From Lumbricus terrestris (Eukaryota; Annelida; Clitellata; Crassiclitellata; Lumbricidae), in contig OX457037.1 of assembly GCA_949752735.1 (NCBI GenBank), forward strand, positions 996,001 to 1,060,000: a stretch of 64,000 bases of DNA, read 5' to 3'. Each line of letters starts with the position of its first letter. Position 1 is the first letter of the stretch. The notes under the pieces were generated by a model. It saw only the letters and a program-made list of their open reading frames with translations, was not told the origin of the DNA and ran no database searches. Below are positions 21,555-33,000 of this stretch, one piece after another. Made by a program: the position numbers and the translations under genes.

Positions 21555-22535
21555 TTCTTGAAGATTTACATTGTCATGTGTGCAGGTTACATCACTCAGG
21601 ACTGTTGATACAGTCAAATTAAGAAAACAGATAAATAATTTGCACTCAGAATAACTTAAAATAAAATGTGTGTGCAAAATTGCAACAAAATTGGCATTTT
21701 TGAATGCATTTACATGCCAAATTGCTCACATTTTGAAATGAATTGCTTACACGCAACAAATCATAGTAATGCTGTTCGTGTCTCAGATCAATATCCTGTA
21801 GCAACGGCAACCAACACTGTTACAGAAAGCTCATAAAACAGTTACATGAAGCTTTTCAAGTGCTAAAGTGCTAGTCTTGTGTAGTAGATTATTGGCCTAG
21901 CCCTCCTTATGTGGACCGACATTTAATTTTTCTCAAACTTTTGCAGACTTTCATTCGCACAATGCATCTGAGTTACAACAGATGGGATTTGGTGCTAGCT
22001 AGTGAAGTTCATACTTTCTGGTTTGTCCAGCCAGCTTATCCTTTCCATCACAGACAACTGTGTGTTCAGATCCATGCACTGGCCCTCACTTTCCTATGTT
22101 GTACAGCTCGACCAAAGGAAGTGAAATTCTTCATATTTGTTGACTTGCATTGTCTCAATAGTGGTATATTTTGCTCATCTGCTGTAGCAGTCACAGAATG
22201 GTAAAGAAGTAGTCATAGCAGCCTACACAACATAGTTGTTGCTATGAACCAACCGCATCAAGTTGGAAACCCACGGACTCCAACTCCATTATAGGTCTGA
22301 CTGAGCAAAGTAACCATGCATGTGGTGAATTCAATGAGCATTATGTGTAGCCAACAAAGGCTTAGTTGCAGGCTGAGAGTGGTAAAGAAGTGATAAAGGA
22401 CCACTAGTTGTTAGCAGGAATCAACTGACGACAACCAATATGCCACCCGACTAATTCAGGGTTGGGATCATGGATGTGGATCAGACCAAAACCCGAGTGG
22501 TGTATTCAACATAGTGCGATATCGTTGCCTAGTCA
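21555..22535. other. Intron sequence, nothing recognised
   Basis: About 1 kb between the small MITE and LTR element 2. A 97-codon frame at 21911-22204 has no recognisable domain and is probably chance. It ends with AGTCA, the target-site copy of element 2. Confidence 0.4.
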
Positions 22536-23078
22536 TGTCACGGTCACAGCATCCTGAAGCGAGGGGGTCGCGGAGTCCACCGCCGACATCTGGAGGCGAA
22601 GGGGTCACCGGGTCCACGGGCGACGGGCGTGAGCCCATCAACACCTCCGTGGTGGACCCAAACGACTCCCACGGGGCGCCTTTTGAAGTGGCGGCGAAGG
22701 GCCTACGACCAGATGTGGTCGAATTGGACACGGGCTCTTTGAGGCGACCAGCCGACTGGGCGATGGACCGTTAACGCCGGCTGCCCAGGGCCACTAAGGC
22801 GGCCGGCGTCACTATATAAGACAATGGAGGCCATTATGAGAAGAGGCCCGGCAGACGCGCTCGAGACAAGATCGACCAACGAAGAATAACTGAATTAAAT
22901 TTACAGGCGTCTGAAACTATGTTTGAACATTGCCGGTGTAGCCTACAAGACTGTATATATTCTAATTAATCTCTGCGGTTGTTTTGTTTTAATAATAAAT
23001 TGTTAAAATCCATCCTCGGCACTGTGTGATCGTCACGACCAGAGCATCTTACAGTTAGATCGGACTAGGGTCGTGACA
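22536..23078 (+). repeat. 5' LTR of element 2
   Basis: 543 bp bounded by the TGTCAC/GTGACA inverted ends. It contains TATATAAG at 22813 and AATAAA at 22994, placing the R region between about 22840 and 23015. Confidence 0.95.
22813..22820 (+). promoter_or_regulatory. TATA box of element 2 LTR
   Basis: TATATAAG in the 5' LTR, about 180 bp before the poly(A) signal AATAAA at 22994. The same box is at 27262 in the 3' LTR. Confidence 0.6.
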
Positions 23079-23083
23079 TTTAC

Positions 23084-23100
23084 TGGTGTCAGAAGTGAGA
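23084..23100 (+). promoter_or_regulatory. Primer-binding site of element 2 (tRNA-Leu type)
   Basis: TGGTGTCAGAAGTGAGA starts five bases after the LTR. The first 14 bases equal the primer site known for SURL and Steamer Ty3/gypsy elements, complementary to the 3' end of a tRNA-Leu. Confidence 0.75.
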
Positions 23101-23190
23101 TTGAACTAACAGTTGCCGGTACAGTCAGCGACCAGCAGCCTTACGTGGACAGTGCGAGGACGGAGAAAGCAACGCAGAGGATTGGGATAA

Positions 23191-23625
23191 CAAGCTGCGG
23201 ACAGCCAGCGAGGACGCTGAGGATTGGACGGCCAAGTTGCAGTCAGCCAACGAGGACGGACGAACAGCGGGACGGTCAACCGAGGATCGGAAGGACAAGC
23301 TGCGGACAGCCAGCGAGGACGCTGAGGATTGGACGGCCTAGTTGCAGTCAGCCAACGAGGACGGACGAACAGCGGGACGGTCAACCGAGGATCGGAAGGA
23401 CAAGCTGCGGACAGCCAGCGAGGACGCTGAGGATTGGACGGCCTAGTTGCAGTCAGCCAACGAGGACGGACGAACAGCGGGACGGTCAACCGAGGATCGA
23501 ATCGGGAGGACAAGCAGCGGACAGCCAGCGAGGACGCTGAGGATCGAACGCCCAAGTTGCAGTCAGCCAACGAGGACGGACGGACAGCGGACGGTCAACC
23601 GAGGATCGGGAGGATCAACTGGAAT
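23191..23625 (+). repeat. 105-bp tandem repeat in the leader of element 2
   Basis: About four copies of a 105-bp unit (starts near 23191, 23296, 23401 and, with a 5-bp insertion, 23511). Each contains 'GCGGACAGCCAGCGAGGACG' and 'CAGTCAGCCAACGAGGACGG'. An open frame across them (23073-23540) is a by-product of the 35-codon period. Position between primer site and Gag suggests a packaging or leader function; this is inference. Confidence 0.85.
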
Positions 23626-23924
23626 CCACGAGACGGAAGTCAAGCCGACGGCAGACAAAAGGGTAGGACTCTTACGTTGTTGGCTGGTTTTATCTGTGCA
23701 AGAGAGTAGTGGCAATCACGGGCCGAGAGTTGGCTGCAGCGAAAACCACTTCTTTTAATATCATCTGCATATTGATTTTATTTGAATTGATGCACTGCTT
23801 TGATATAGTTCAATGATTGATTGACTCCTTTTTGTGCATCGTATCATTCACTGATTGATTGACTCGTTTTTGTGCATTGCTTGGCGCCCCATTTAATTAC
23901 TGAGTTACTGGTTTGTTGGCTCTT

Positions 23925-24055
23925 GTGCATTGCATCGTTCAGTGACTGACTTTTGTGGCTTCTATGCATTGCATCGTTCAGTGACTGACTTTTGTGGCTT
24001 TTGCGCATTGCATCGTTCAGTGACTGACTTTTGTGGCTTTTGTGCATTGCATCTA
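23925..24055 (+). repeat. 39-bp tandem repeat just before Gag of element 2
   Basis: Three close copies of 'TGCATCGTTCAGTGACTGAC' plus 'TTTTGTGGCTT...' at 23931, 23970 and 24009, with a more diverged run at 23840-23890. The period is 13 codons, so the Gag frame is open through them, but the ATG at 24101 is the likelier start. Confidence 0.75.
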
Positions 24056-24100
24056 CTTACTGACGTACCTACGTGCTTTCTATCTCTATCCTCTTCTATC

Positions 24101-27100
24101 ATGGATCATCTCACACCCGACAAGCAAGCGCAGATTAAGAAGATGTCCGATGAGAGGTTAAGAGCTTACCTCCTCAAGGACGAAATGGAAGACGAGATCG
24201 TCTTTGCGATGGACCGCCATCAATTAATGGAAGAATGGGCGGCCAAGGTGGCCGAAAGGCAATGTAAGGATTATGAGGAAGGTGGGGTAACTTCACCAGA
24301 ACTGGAGTCCCTGCAATGGAGAGGAGGTCAGGACCTCGAAAGACTCAAGTTTGAATTTGAAGTTCGGAAGCATGAGGAGGAGAGGGAGCGCCAGAGAAGG
24401 CGAGAGGACGAAGAGCGGGAACGCCAGAGAAGACGAGATGAGGAGGAGAGAAGGGCAAGGGAGGAAGAGAGAAAAGCAAGAGAGGAAGAAAGACGCATTA
24501 GAGAAAGAAAGGTAGCCATGCGAGAGACAGATCGGACAGAAAGGAGAGCGAGAGAGGAAAGAGAACAGTTGCTCAGAGAAGAAGATCGGAGATTTAAGCA
24601 TTCGCTAGCTAGCCGAACGAAACATTTCGGGGAGCTAATGAAGAGTGTTTTGTGGAGATTTCCACAGGATCCAGCAGAAATCCCGGCATTTTTTGATCAC
24701 ATGGACAATTTATTTAAGATCTACGAAGTTGATGATGATGCGAAGGCGAATCTTCTCTTGGCCAACTTAAGTGAGCGAGCAAAAGCTGTTGCAACGCGCT
24801 TAGAACACACACAGTTAAACGACTACGAGGGATTGAAAAAATTCCTGCTCAGGGAATTTATGATCAGCCCTATACACTTAAGGGACAAGTTTCTGACTTT
24901 GCGCAAGTCCCAAGACGAAACGTACACCATTTATATGGCAAGGTTACATAACACCTTAATGCATTATTTGCGGAGTCGAGAAGTCAATAACGATTTTGAC
25001 GAGCTTGTAAGTCTGCTTTGCGCAGACCGATTAAAGGAGCATATCACCAAGGGCTGCCTAGATTTCATTCTCACGCAGGAGACACAGGGGTGGCTAAGAC
25101 ACAATGATCTTGCCAGCTCAGTCGATCTGTATACAGCATCACACACAATCAGCGGGGATCCACTGCGGTCGTCTGGACCGACGGCGTCAGGCCCCAGTCG
25201 ATCAGGGAACCAGTCAGATTTTAGCACTCACACAAGAGCAATAACCCCAGAAGGCAGGAGCGAAGGAAGAGCCGCAAGCCAGCGGGCGAAGGAAGACGCC
25301 CGAGAGAAGGGCCTTTGTTTCAAATGCGGGGGAGGGGGGCACTTGGCGAGGGCCTGTGTGGGCAATAAACCCCAAGGGGAGGAGCCGAAGCTGGCGCGTG
25401 TGAATGCATGTGCACTCCAACCCCCCAAGCGGAGATATTCGTCCCAACATCACCGTCAGAGGGCGACTGCATCAACCTGTACGACGATCAACGGCGGCTT
25501 ATCGCCAGATGTCGAGGCAGATAAGGCGTGGGAGGAGCTAAGCAGCAGGGAGGAAACATCAGATGCTCACGTTGCTTTGATTGAAACAGAAGAGTTTCAT
25601 GTAAGGTCTTACGTGCACGTGGATATTGAACATCTATCCATTCAGAACGCCTTAATTGATGGTGGTTCTGAGGTCTGTTGTGTCCGGGAGTCCTTAATTG
25701 ATCACCTGAACCTCCCCGTCGACAAGCAAATGCGTCTAGCCGGAATGAACGGTCGTGCGGAGTTGGTCAATGTTATCCGACTTGATGTGAAGCCCATCTG
25801 TAATAAGACACCTTCGATCATAAACATCGCCCCAAGGGTACGCGTTTGGTTTGCGGTAGTAAGAGACCTCAATGAAGCCGTTATTCTAACACCGAGCGTC
25901 ACAGCTGTGATAAGGGATGCCTCGCATTCTAATGCACTGGCAGCAAGGGCCAACGAACCAGACGCGGAAATGGAGGAGGGGCAGGCGATTAGCGTATCTC
26001 CCACCCCAGCACCCCAGACCATCGGCGAGAGACAGGAGGAACAAGGTAACGATCTCAATAGTATACAAACGACCTCTGCTGACGAAGATATCCTCACGAG
26101 TGTTAATGCCAAGGCAGTTGAACGACGTGAGGATGATGATGTTGGTGATGATGATGATGATCATGATGATGAGAACGGTGATGATGATAAACCCACGTTT
26201 ATGGACACGGAGCGTCCAGACCCGTTATGTAATGATCGCGTGGCAGATGTAGATACTTCAGTAGAAGAACACCGCGGAGGTAATGCACTGAAACCCTGTT
26301 CGAAATTAAATCGAGATAGTGAGGATAACTTGGACATAGAAATTAGCTTACCATGTGACGGGGACGATGCTGGCGAGCAAAACCCGCCCCTGTTGTGCTT
26401 GACTGAGACACAAGACGGTAGTGAACTGAGACGGACTCTGGACAGCACAATGACATTGAACCCTACATGTAGAACCAATTGGGCATCGGTCATCGTTGAA
26501 GACGATTTATCTGGGGGGCCCGGGACAAGCCCCCTTCAATCGGTGGATGGAAGGGGCATATGTGGTGCCCTGATGCCAGTATACACGACATCTTCTATTC
26601 CAGACTTCATCAGCTGTTACAATGCTAAGAGCGGCGATTGGCAGTTCCCGATCAAAGAGGAATCTCCATGGGTTATTACTTTTGTTGGTGATTCAGGTCC
26701 TTACGAATACCAATGCATGACTTTTTGGTTGATGTCCATTCGCAATAACTTAATGCAGTGCTTGTCCCGGATTTTGCAGCCAATGTCTGGGCCCGGATTT
26801 GACGGAGGGGTTAGAAGGAGACCAGTCACGGCGGGGAGCCTACCCTGTCTAAATGTACATATTGTTTACACATTGTTGGTATTGTGTTTCATGTTCTGCG
26901 ATGCTGTCGACCGGACGAGTGTTGCTGAAGATGACGTCGTCAATGGATCGTCAACCCATGACTCCGTCTTTGAGGAGGGAGTAATGTCACGGTCACAGCA
27001 TCCTGAAGCGAGGGGGTCGCGGAGTCCACCGCCGACATCTGGAGGCGAAGGGGTCACCGGGTCCACGGGCGACGGGCGTGAGCCCATCAACACCTCCGTG

Positions 27101-27223
27101 GTGGACCCGAACGACTCCCACGGGGCGCCTTTTGAAGTGGCGGCGAAGGGCCTACGACCAGATGTGGTCGAATTGGACACGGGCTCTTTGAGGCGACCAG
27201 CCGACTGGGCGATGGACCGTTAA
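24101..27223 (+). CDS. gag-pol: Gag-protease-RT stub polyprotein of element 2
   Basis: From ATG 24101 the frame has 1040 codons, the last ~79 inside the 3' LTR. Residues ~80-170 are a long Arg/Glu-rich coiled coil. Residues ~175-370 match a Gag capsid domain ('FFDHMDNLFKIYEV', 'FLLREFMISPIHLRDKF'). One zinc knuckle, CFKCGGGGHLARAC, lies at ~406. A retropepsin-like block 'ALIDGGSEVCCV' lies at ~517; its active-site triplet is Asp-Gly-Gly rather than the usual Asp-Ser/Thr-Gly, so activity is doubtful. A poly-Asp stretch follows. Residues ~834-893 resemble part of Ty3/gypsy RT ('AKSGDWQFPIKEE' through 'MTFWLM'), but the motif-A Asp is Asn and motifs B and C are absent. A hydrophobic helix lies at ~917-935. 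The open frame shows that the deletion derivative itself has spread. Confidence 0.85.
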   Translation: MDHLTPDKQAQIKKMSDERLRAYLLKDEMEDEIVFAMDRHQLMEEWAAKVAERQCKDYEEGGVTSPELESLQWRGGQDLERLKFEFEVRKHEEERERQRRREDEERERQRRRDEEERRAREEERKAREEERRIRERKVAMRETDRTERRAREEREQLLREEDRRFKHSLASRTKHFGELMKSVLWRFPQDPAEIPAFFDHMDNLFKIYEVDDDAKANLLLANLSERAKAVATRLEHTQLNDYEGLKKFLLREFMISPIHLRDKFLTLRKSQDETYTIYMARLHNTLMHYLRSREVNNDFDELVSLLCADRLKEHITKGCLDFILTQETQGWLRHNDLASSVDLYTASHTISGDPLRSSGPTASGPSRSGNQSDFSTHTRAITPEGRSEGRAASQRAKEDAREKGLCFKCGGGGHLARACVGNKPQGEEPKLARVNACALQPPKRRYSSQHHRQRATASTCTTINGGLSPDVEADKAWEELSSREETSDAHVALIETEEFHVRSYVHVDIEHLSIQNALIDGGSEVCCVRESLIDHLNLPVDKQMRLAGMNGRAELVNVIRLDVKPICNKTPSIINIAPRVRVWFAVVRDLNEAVILTPSVTAVIRDASHSNALAARANEPDAEMEEGQAISVSPTPAPQTIGERQEEQGNDLNSIQTTSADEDILTSVNAKAVERREDDDVGDDDDDHDDENGDDDKPTFMDTERPDPLCNDRVADVDTSVEEHRGGNALKPCSKLNRDSEDNLDIEISLPCDGDDAGEQNPPLLCLTETQDGSELRRTLDSTMTLNPTCRTNWASVIVEDDLSGGPGTSPLQSVDGRGICGALMPVYTTSSIPDFISCYNAKSGDWQFPIKEESPWVITFVGDSGPYEYQCMTFWLMSIRNNLMQCLSRILQPMSGPGFDGGVRRRPVTAGSLPCLNVHIVYTLLVLCFMFCDAVDRTSVAEDDVVNGSSTHDSVFEEGVMSRSQHPEARGSRSPPPTSGGEGVTGSTGDGREPINTSVVDPNDSHGAPFEVAAKGLRPDVVELDTGSLRRPADWAMDR

Positions 27224-27527
27224 CGCCGGCTGCCCAGGGCCACTAAGGCGGCCGGCGTCACTATATAAGACAATGGAGGCCATTATGAGAAGAGGCCCGG
27301 CAGACGCGCTCGAGACAAGATCGACCAACGAAGAATAACTGAATTAAATTTACAGGCGTCTGAAACTATGTTTGAACATTGCCGGTGTAGCCTACAAGAC
27401 TGTATATATTCTAATTAATCTCTGCGGTTGTTTTGTTTTAATAATAAATTGTTAAAATCCATCCTCGGCACTGTGTGATCGTCACGACCAGAGCATCTTA
27501 CAGTTAGATCGGACTAGGGTCGTGACA
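26985..27527 (+). repeat. 3' LTR of element 2
   Basis: 543 bp, one base different by eye from the 5' LTR. It is preceded by a purine run (GAGGAGGGAGTAA) that fits a polypurine tract, and followed by AGTCA. Confidence 0.95.
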
Positions 27528-28014
27528 AGTCATTAGGCCCACCTGATATTGTAGCAAGCCTAACTGGAATATGTTACAGGAAAATGATATTCATTACAAT
27601 GCACAACGGCATTTCTTGAGTTTGGGTGACACCTTGAACTAGAATGACAAATTACATAGCGACTGATTTTTTTCTTATTTATTTCAAATAAATTAAATTA
27701 TCAAATTTTATTTTCTAGCAACTGCATACAACAGAATGAGTTCATTTTGACTATTATTTTGCACTACATTGCATAGGCCTAGTAGATTTATATCCATGTG
27801 AAATATTCATGTAGGCTATACATGTATACATAGGTCTAATGTAGCCTACAGTTGAAGTTGTCAATAAATTTTTGAGTCAAATAACATCCTATAACGCTAT
27901 CTCTCACTGCGAGTGATACTTCTGCCTACAAACAACCATTTATACTTCTTTTCAAACAATATCTGACTAAAATACCATGCAAGATGCAAAACTGCGTGTA
28001 TTGAACTTCACGTA
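27528..28014. other. Intron sequence, nothing recognised
   Basis: AT-rich stretch between LTR element 2 and the next MITE, with several TAGGCCTA/TAGGCTA motifs and no ORF. Confidence 0.4.
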
Positions 28015-28412
28015 CCCATTCGTGCCTTGCGTCCCCAAAAATGGGACAGCGCTTTAGTGATAAAATGCATAGGTTATATTTTAGCAAAATGAATTTTATC
28101 TAATTATTTATGTAATAGTATATAGCAACCTTTGTGAAACCAAAGACAGATCTGTAGAAATGCGGACACACATTTTTAAATAGGACGCCGAAAGTCCGCA
28201 ATGTTTACATTTGCTAAAATAGGTCAATGGCGTCATCAAAAACATAATTTTCAGTCGATAAAAATATTTTTATGCGCATTTTGTGTCAGAATCACTTTAT
28301 CAGCATGTTTGCATTACGGCTATTACATTAAATTGAATCTTCAATGCAGATTTAATTTTATGTGAATTTTTGAAGTGGTGTCCCATTTTTGGGGACGCTA
28401 GGCACTAATGGG
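28015..28412. mobile_element. MITE with 33-bp terminal inverted repeats
   Basis: The left end CCCATTCGTGCCTTGCGTCC continues into CCAAAAATGGGAC. The right end is its complement with two mismatches, ending at 28412. The right flank is TTAA, but the left flank is CGTA, so a piggyBac link is only a possibility. No ORF. Confidence 0.65.
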
Positions 28413-28733
28413 TTAATAGATTGCTACCATAGGTGTCTTAATAGGCCTACAAGCCCTACATAGACAGTACACCAGTCAATTGATAGAGAGTCATGTCCGA
28501 AACTTGTAACGCATACACTATCCAAACAATAATGAAAACCTTTGGTGAAGGAGAATTTGGTGTTCGTACGGCGCGGTGTGAGATAGCATCATATATATAT
28601 TGCCATTAGAAGCTAAACAGCTAGAAGCATACAGAATGATCGTCTTTGCAGTAGCATCAAACTTGCTATAAGTTGATTGTGAGGTTTGTAATTTCGTCAA
28701 ATAGCATGCAAAGAAATATAAATGTTTACTTAC
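28413..28733. other. Intron sequence 3' of Ig exon B
   Basis: Short AT-rich sequence between the MITE and the donor of the Ig exon at 28734. Nothing else seen. Confidence 0.4.
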
Positions 28734-29057
28734 TAACAACGGTGAGCGTGGCCCCGTACTTCGTGGCAGATCCATTGATTAGTATGACATAGAGACCGGA
28801 AGTTGATATCGGAGCCACTGTTGCTACACCCTGACCAGTCTTTATGAGCAGACTAGACGAGTCGACGCCAAAGAGGTTTTTTAAGGAAGTAAGAACAACA
28901 TCGTCATACTTTGTGATCTGGTAAGTGGTTATTGGATCTGTGGTTGGCTTGAAAGTCCAAGATACTTTTGTCGGACTGCCGCACATCATTGAAATATTCT
29001 TGGTTCCCTCATAAACGGCCAGATTTATTGGCGGCGTCGTACATTGTCCGTCAACAC
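28734..29057 (-). CDS. Ig-like domain exon, type B, intact
   Basis: 108 codons between acceptor TTTTCATTGCAG (ending at 29058) and donor GTAAGT (starting at 28733), phase 1 at both ends. The residues 'VDGQCTTPP', 'NLAVYEGTKNISMMC' and 'KVSWTF' fit the A, B and C strands of an Ig V-like fold, and 'SSLLI' and 'TSGLYVIL' fit the E and F strands. The F-strand position that normally holds the second Cys is Val, so the canonical disulfide is absent. A Cys near the N-terminus could pair elsewhere. It is followed in transcript order by the A exon at 10136-10453, giving a B-A pair like that at 55.15/54.0 kb. The domain is probably extracellular; its ligand is unknown. Confidence 0.75.
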
Positions 29058-29335
29058 CTGCAATGAAAATATGGCAGTTACAAGAATTTTCTACGACTGA
29101 TACAAACATATGACAATGTTTAACATTATCTATGTACAAGTGACTGCATCATACGCCAGATTTCATTTTCTCGTGTCTCCCTAAGCCCTGTCTTTAGAAC
29201 CAATTTAGCCGTTTGGATTACTGCACCTCTCTTTATGTTGGCCTCACACAGGTTTTCGCTTGAACTTCTTGGTTAGGGTCATTCGATCTGCAGCATGTCT
29301 GGCGTGTGTCATCTCCCGGTATGATTATGTTTATG
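29058..29335. other. Intron sequence, nothing recognised
   Basis: Non-repetitive stretch upstream (minus strand) of the B exon. No ORF. Confidence 0.35.
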
Positions 29336-29371
29336 CATAGGCGTAACGTTCTATTGTGACGGTGGTGTCAA

Positions 29372-29401
29372 GTCACCACCACTTTTAAAAGTGGTGGTGA
29401 C
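29372..29401. repeat. Perfect 30-bp palindrome
   Basis: GTCACCACCACTTTT followed directly by its reverse complement, with no spacer. It lies just inside the left end of the outer inverted-repeat element. Half of it recurs near 33117 at the right end. Confidence 0.9.
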
Positions 29402-30040
29402 AGTCACCATCACTTTTTGGTCCGACAAGGAAATATTTTTTAGAAGCATGAAAGCATTTGTCTGTCTAACATTATAAAGGCTATTCATGGTTAGCATCGC
29501 AATGGCGCCAATGCTGATAGCCTAGAGGTCTCTACTGTCCACACTACTGCAGCGTGTTCATTGTTCATGTGCAGTCATGGCTTAAATCATAAGGAGCGAA
29601 GGGAAGGAATTCCCTACCACTTTAAATTTGGGGAGGAAACGTGTAGCAATTCTCTCCCACAAATCGCTATGGCTCCGAGGCAGTGCATGGCATGCCAACA
29701 GCCTCACAAAACCTTCTGGAATCATTGTTATTATCAAAATATTTTTTGAAGGGACCTAATTCGTACCTTTACCCAACCTGCCGAAGAAATGTTGGATTAG
29801 ACTATGAGAAAGGGTCAGCAGGAATAGAATAGGAAGAATCTGAAAAAAAAATTGTGAAAGAGTCGTTTTAAAAATAATTTATTGTTTAAATTTTCCGTAA
29901 GTGGAAAGATCGTGGAGTTTACAAGCGAGAGAGACGAAAGGGTAAAGATTGAGAATGGAGAATGGAGTGAGAGAATTCTCACCTGCATGAGTTCATACTA
30001 AATGGGTATAGGCCTATTGGGAAGGGATAGGCATACAGCG

Positions 30041-33000
30041 CAGAGGGTTCTCAAACTGTGCATATGGGGTACGCCAGGCGCCGGTTAGGGGTTGGGCCTA
30101 GGCGAAAAATTCCAGAAATATAAATTTTCTTTGTGTTTATGAACTTTGTGTCCATCTTTCCTTATTTGATTAGCAAAGATGTTTAACGTTGCAACATAAA
30201 ACAGCATCATCATTATTTTATTTCTTTCACAACATAATAATTTGACTCGCATAATATATAGGCCTAGTGCAGAAATTCTCAGCGTACCGTAGGCCTTTTG
30301 CTTAGGCGTATTATAGGGCTTTTTAACGTGCAATTGTACACAAAATGTGCAGTTCTAGATGTATTTGTGCAGTTGTAGAGGCACTTATGTACAGTTGAGA
30401 CTAGCAAAAAAGGCCGTTGTCTTCCGATCGGAAGTAATTTAAGTAAGATGGGAAAGGAAGGAAGGAGTTGTGCAGTAGGGCATAGTGACGATAAAGGATC
30501 ATGTTTGGCATATATTAATTTGTTGCTCCTATCTATAGGATAGGGTCTGGTATAGAAATTTTGTTTCCGACATGCTGCTTAACTTTGCCGCCATGGCCCT
30601 GAAGTTATTCGAGTACACCGTACTATTGAGCATTGCATTAAGACTGCTTAAATTTGACTATTTTCTTATCTGAAGTAGTAATTAGGCTTAAAAATAGGAA
30701 TATTGTGAGTCACATTTTATGGCACGGCAGGTGAATTTGTTTCGCAATTCCGACATCTATGAGCTACAAACAAGGGGTCGTCCATAAACGACGTCACGCA
30801 CTTTAGGGCGATTCCTCTTGACCCCTCCCTCGTCACACGTTAAAAAAAGTCATACGATATCTAGCAATGGACCGTCACAAATCGTCATAGATGTGTGACC
30901 ACTGACCCTCTCCCCTCAAGTTATGTTACGTCATTTAATGCAATATTCTAACTTTAAAATGTAAAAAATCATTAAGGTTGAAAAAACCTTGTGGTCTTTA
31001 ATTGCGCTTCACAAAATGTTCAAATGTTGACAATGTGTTTCACTCATGTTATATAATCCACTCACTTGTTGTGGTATATTTGGCCATGTTTCTATGGATT
31101 CGCGCTTTGTTCGAATGTGGCCTTCTCAATACGTTCTTTGTCACAAACTGACCTTGCTGCATCTATACTACCTGTAGCAACTTTGACTGCATTCTTGTGG
31201 CAATGGTATTTTCAAGACTAACATACTGCCAGTTTTAATGGATTCCTGACGGTCATTTTTCTTAAACTTGCAAGTTATTGGAGGTTCAAGTCTGGAACAA
31301 TCCAACCAGTTAACTGGAACACAGTAGACAGTGGCTACTAAATTAAGTTTTGGGACTGTGAATGTTCTAGTATCACCTGAAATGCTAATAGACAGTGATC
31401 GGTTTCCCTTGCTATTTTAATTCTTTTGGATATACCAGTTCTGCACGTGTTTTTCATCAATCATCATATTCACTTAAACATTTTCTGGGTAACCATTCTT
31501 TTTAATACATATGCCAACAACCTTTCTCTCAGAGTATGGTAGGAAGCTTGATGCAATGATGAGCAAATAAATGTCGTAACGTTAACTCATTGAAATGCAA
31601 CATGCAGATGAACCACTGGAGAGGACGTCTTGCATGTAACTCCAGCTTTCTTATTCCATTGTTCCAGCATGCATGCATTCCTGTATTTACCACCGTTCCA
31701 TCACAGCTAACAGCTATTATTGAACCGAAAGAAATATCATTAGGCCAATCAGACAAAAGTCATGCATTGCTTCGAAAATTCCTGCGGCTAGTCCACTCCT
31801 TGATGAGATATGCCCTGTCCTCGTATCAAACATGCACACTCTTCCACTATTTGATATTTATGACTGAAAACATACAGTATTACAGTTATATCTGTCCCAG
31901 CATCAAAATACAATGCTGCAGCTTCGCGCTTTTCTCCTCTTGCATCGGATAATGTTTTTCGGAATCTTTCTCTCTCTCTCTTCTCACAATCTGTCAGTAG
32001 CTGAAGTCGTCAGTAGTCACAATTTCATAGTCAACAAGTAGACCTACTTCTGTTGCAAGTGCAGCACCGACTGCATTGCAGAAACTATACCTGTCACATT
32101 CCTTTGACAAAGCTGGAGTGACTTGGTGTAGCGAGAGCATGTTTCTCCGTCAGATCGCATAATAAACATCCTCAATGATTCTGACACTCTGGAATCGGAG
32201 TCAACTGTACCACAGATGGAATCATTGTCTGTTGTATCATCTATGCTTTACACAGTCCTTGAGATTTTTAATACTTCTTATAATTATTCTCTTGTTCTTA
32301 TAGTTATTCTCTTTCTTTTCTTTTTCTTTTCTGTCTGTTTCTCCATGACCAACGTTCTCATGTTTGCACAGTGCGTGTTTTTGCCATGGTTTGCAGCCGC
32401 GAAAGTAGACTAAACTTCAGGTGCTCGGCGGCAAAGTTAGATGCCATAAATTTGATGCAATTTTTCTTCAGTTCTTACATTTAGGACCTGGAGCAACCTT
32501 TTAAGTTATGCCAAAGTTCATTTTCAACGAAAACATTTTTCTTGCTATACCCTATTGTGCAGTTCTAAATATAACAGCAATGGCATATTATTATAATTTT
32601 TTAAACAAATGGTGTTTAAATGTGAGCCAGAAATTTTCAGCGTACCGTAGGCCTTTAGCCTAGAGCTCAAAATAGGGGAGAGCGGAATAATATTGGCCTA
32701 ACGATTAATTTCTGGTCGAGCTTCAAAATTTTTCATTCTTCTCAGCACGTCATATCTGTGTGAACTGGTTTTAAAACTCTTCTTCCTGTCATAGACAAAT
32801 ATAGCCTTAAAATTTGCGTCTGAATTTGACAAATATTAAGTCAGATATTTTAAATCTGCGCTAGTAAAAGCAAGTCCCACAACACCACAACGCTAGGTTA
32901 ACTCTTTCTTATATGGGTTATAGACCAATTTTGCCTTTTTGTCAACATGATTGCATGATTAAAACTATACATACTGGTATATTTAAATTTTACTCCTTAA

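Larger units (their letters stand above)
22536..27527 (+). mobile_element. LTR retrotransposon 2: Gag-Pro with truncated RT
   Basis: The 543-bp LTRs (22536-23078 and 26985-27527; TGTCAC...GTGACA) are flanked by a perfect 5-bp target duplication AGTCA. By eye they differ at one base (A versus G in 'GGACCC.AACG'). The interior has a primer-binding site, a leader with tandem repeats, and one long ORF with Gag, a zinc knuckle, a protease-like domain and a stub of RT. Most of RT, RNase H and integrase are missing although the frame is open, so this is a recently moved deletion derivative of a Ty3/gypsy-like element. It depends on an intact relative. Confidence 0.92.

Noticed and set aside
23073..23570. 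ORFs of ~155 residues on both strands across the element 2 leader
   Set aside because: Both follow from the 105-bp period being divisible by three. They overlap the primer site, and neither shows a domain.
21389..28412. One large transposon spanning both CCCATT.GTGCC copies with LTR element 2 inside
   Set aside because: Each site has its own left and right end, so two separate small elements are simpler.
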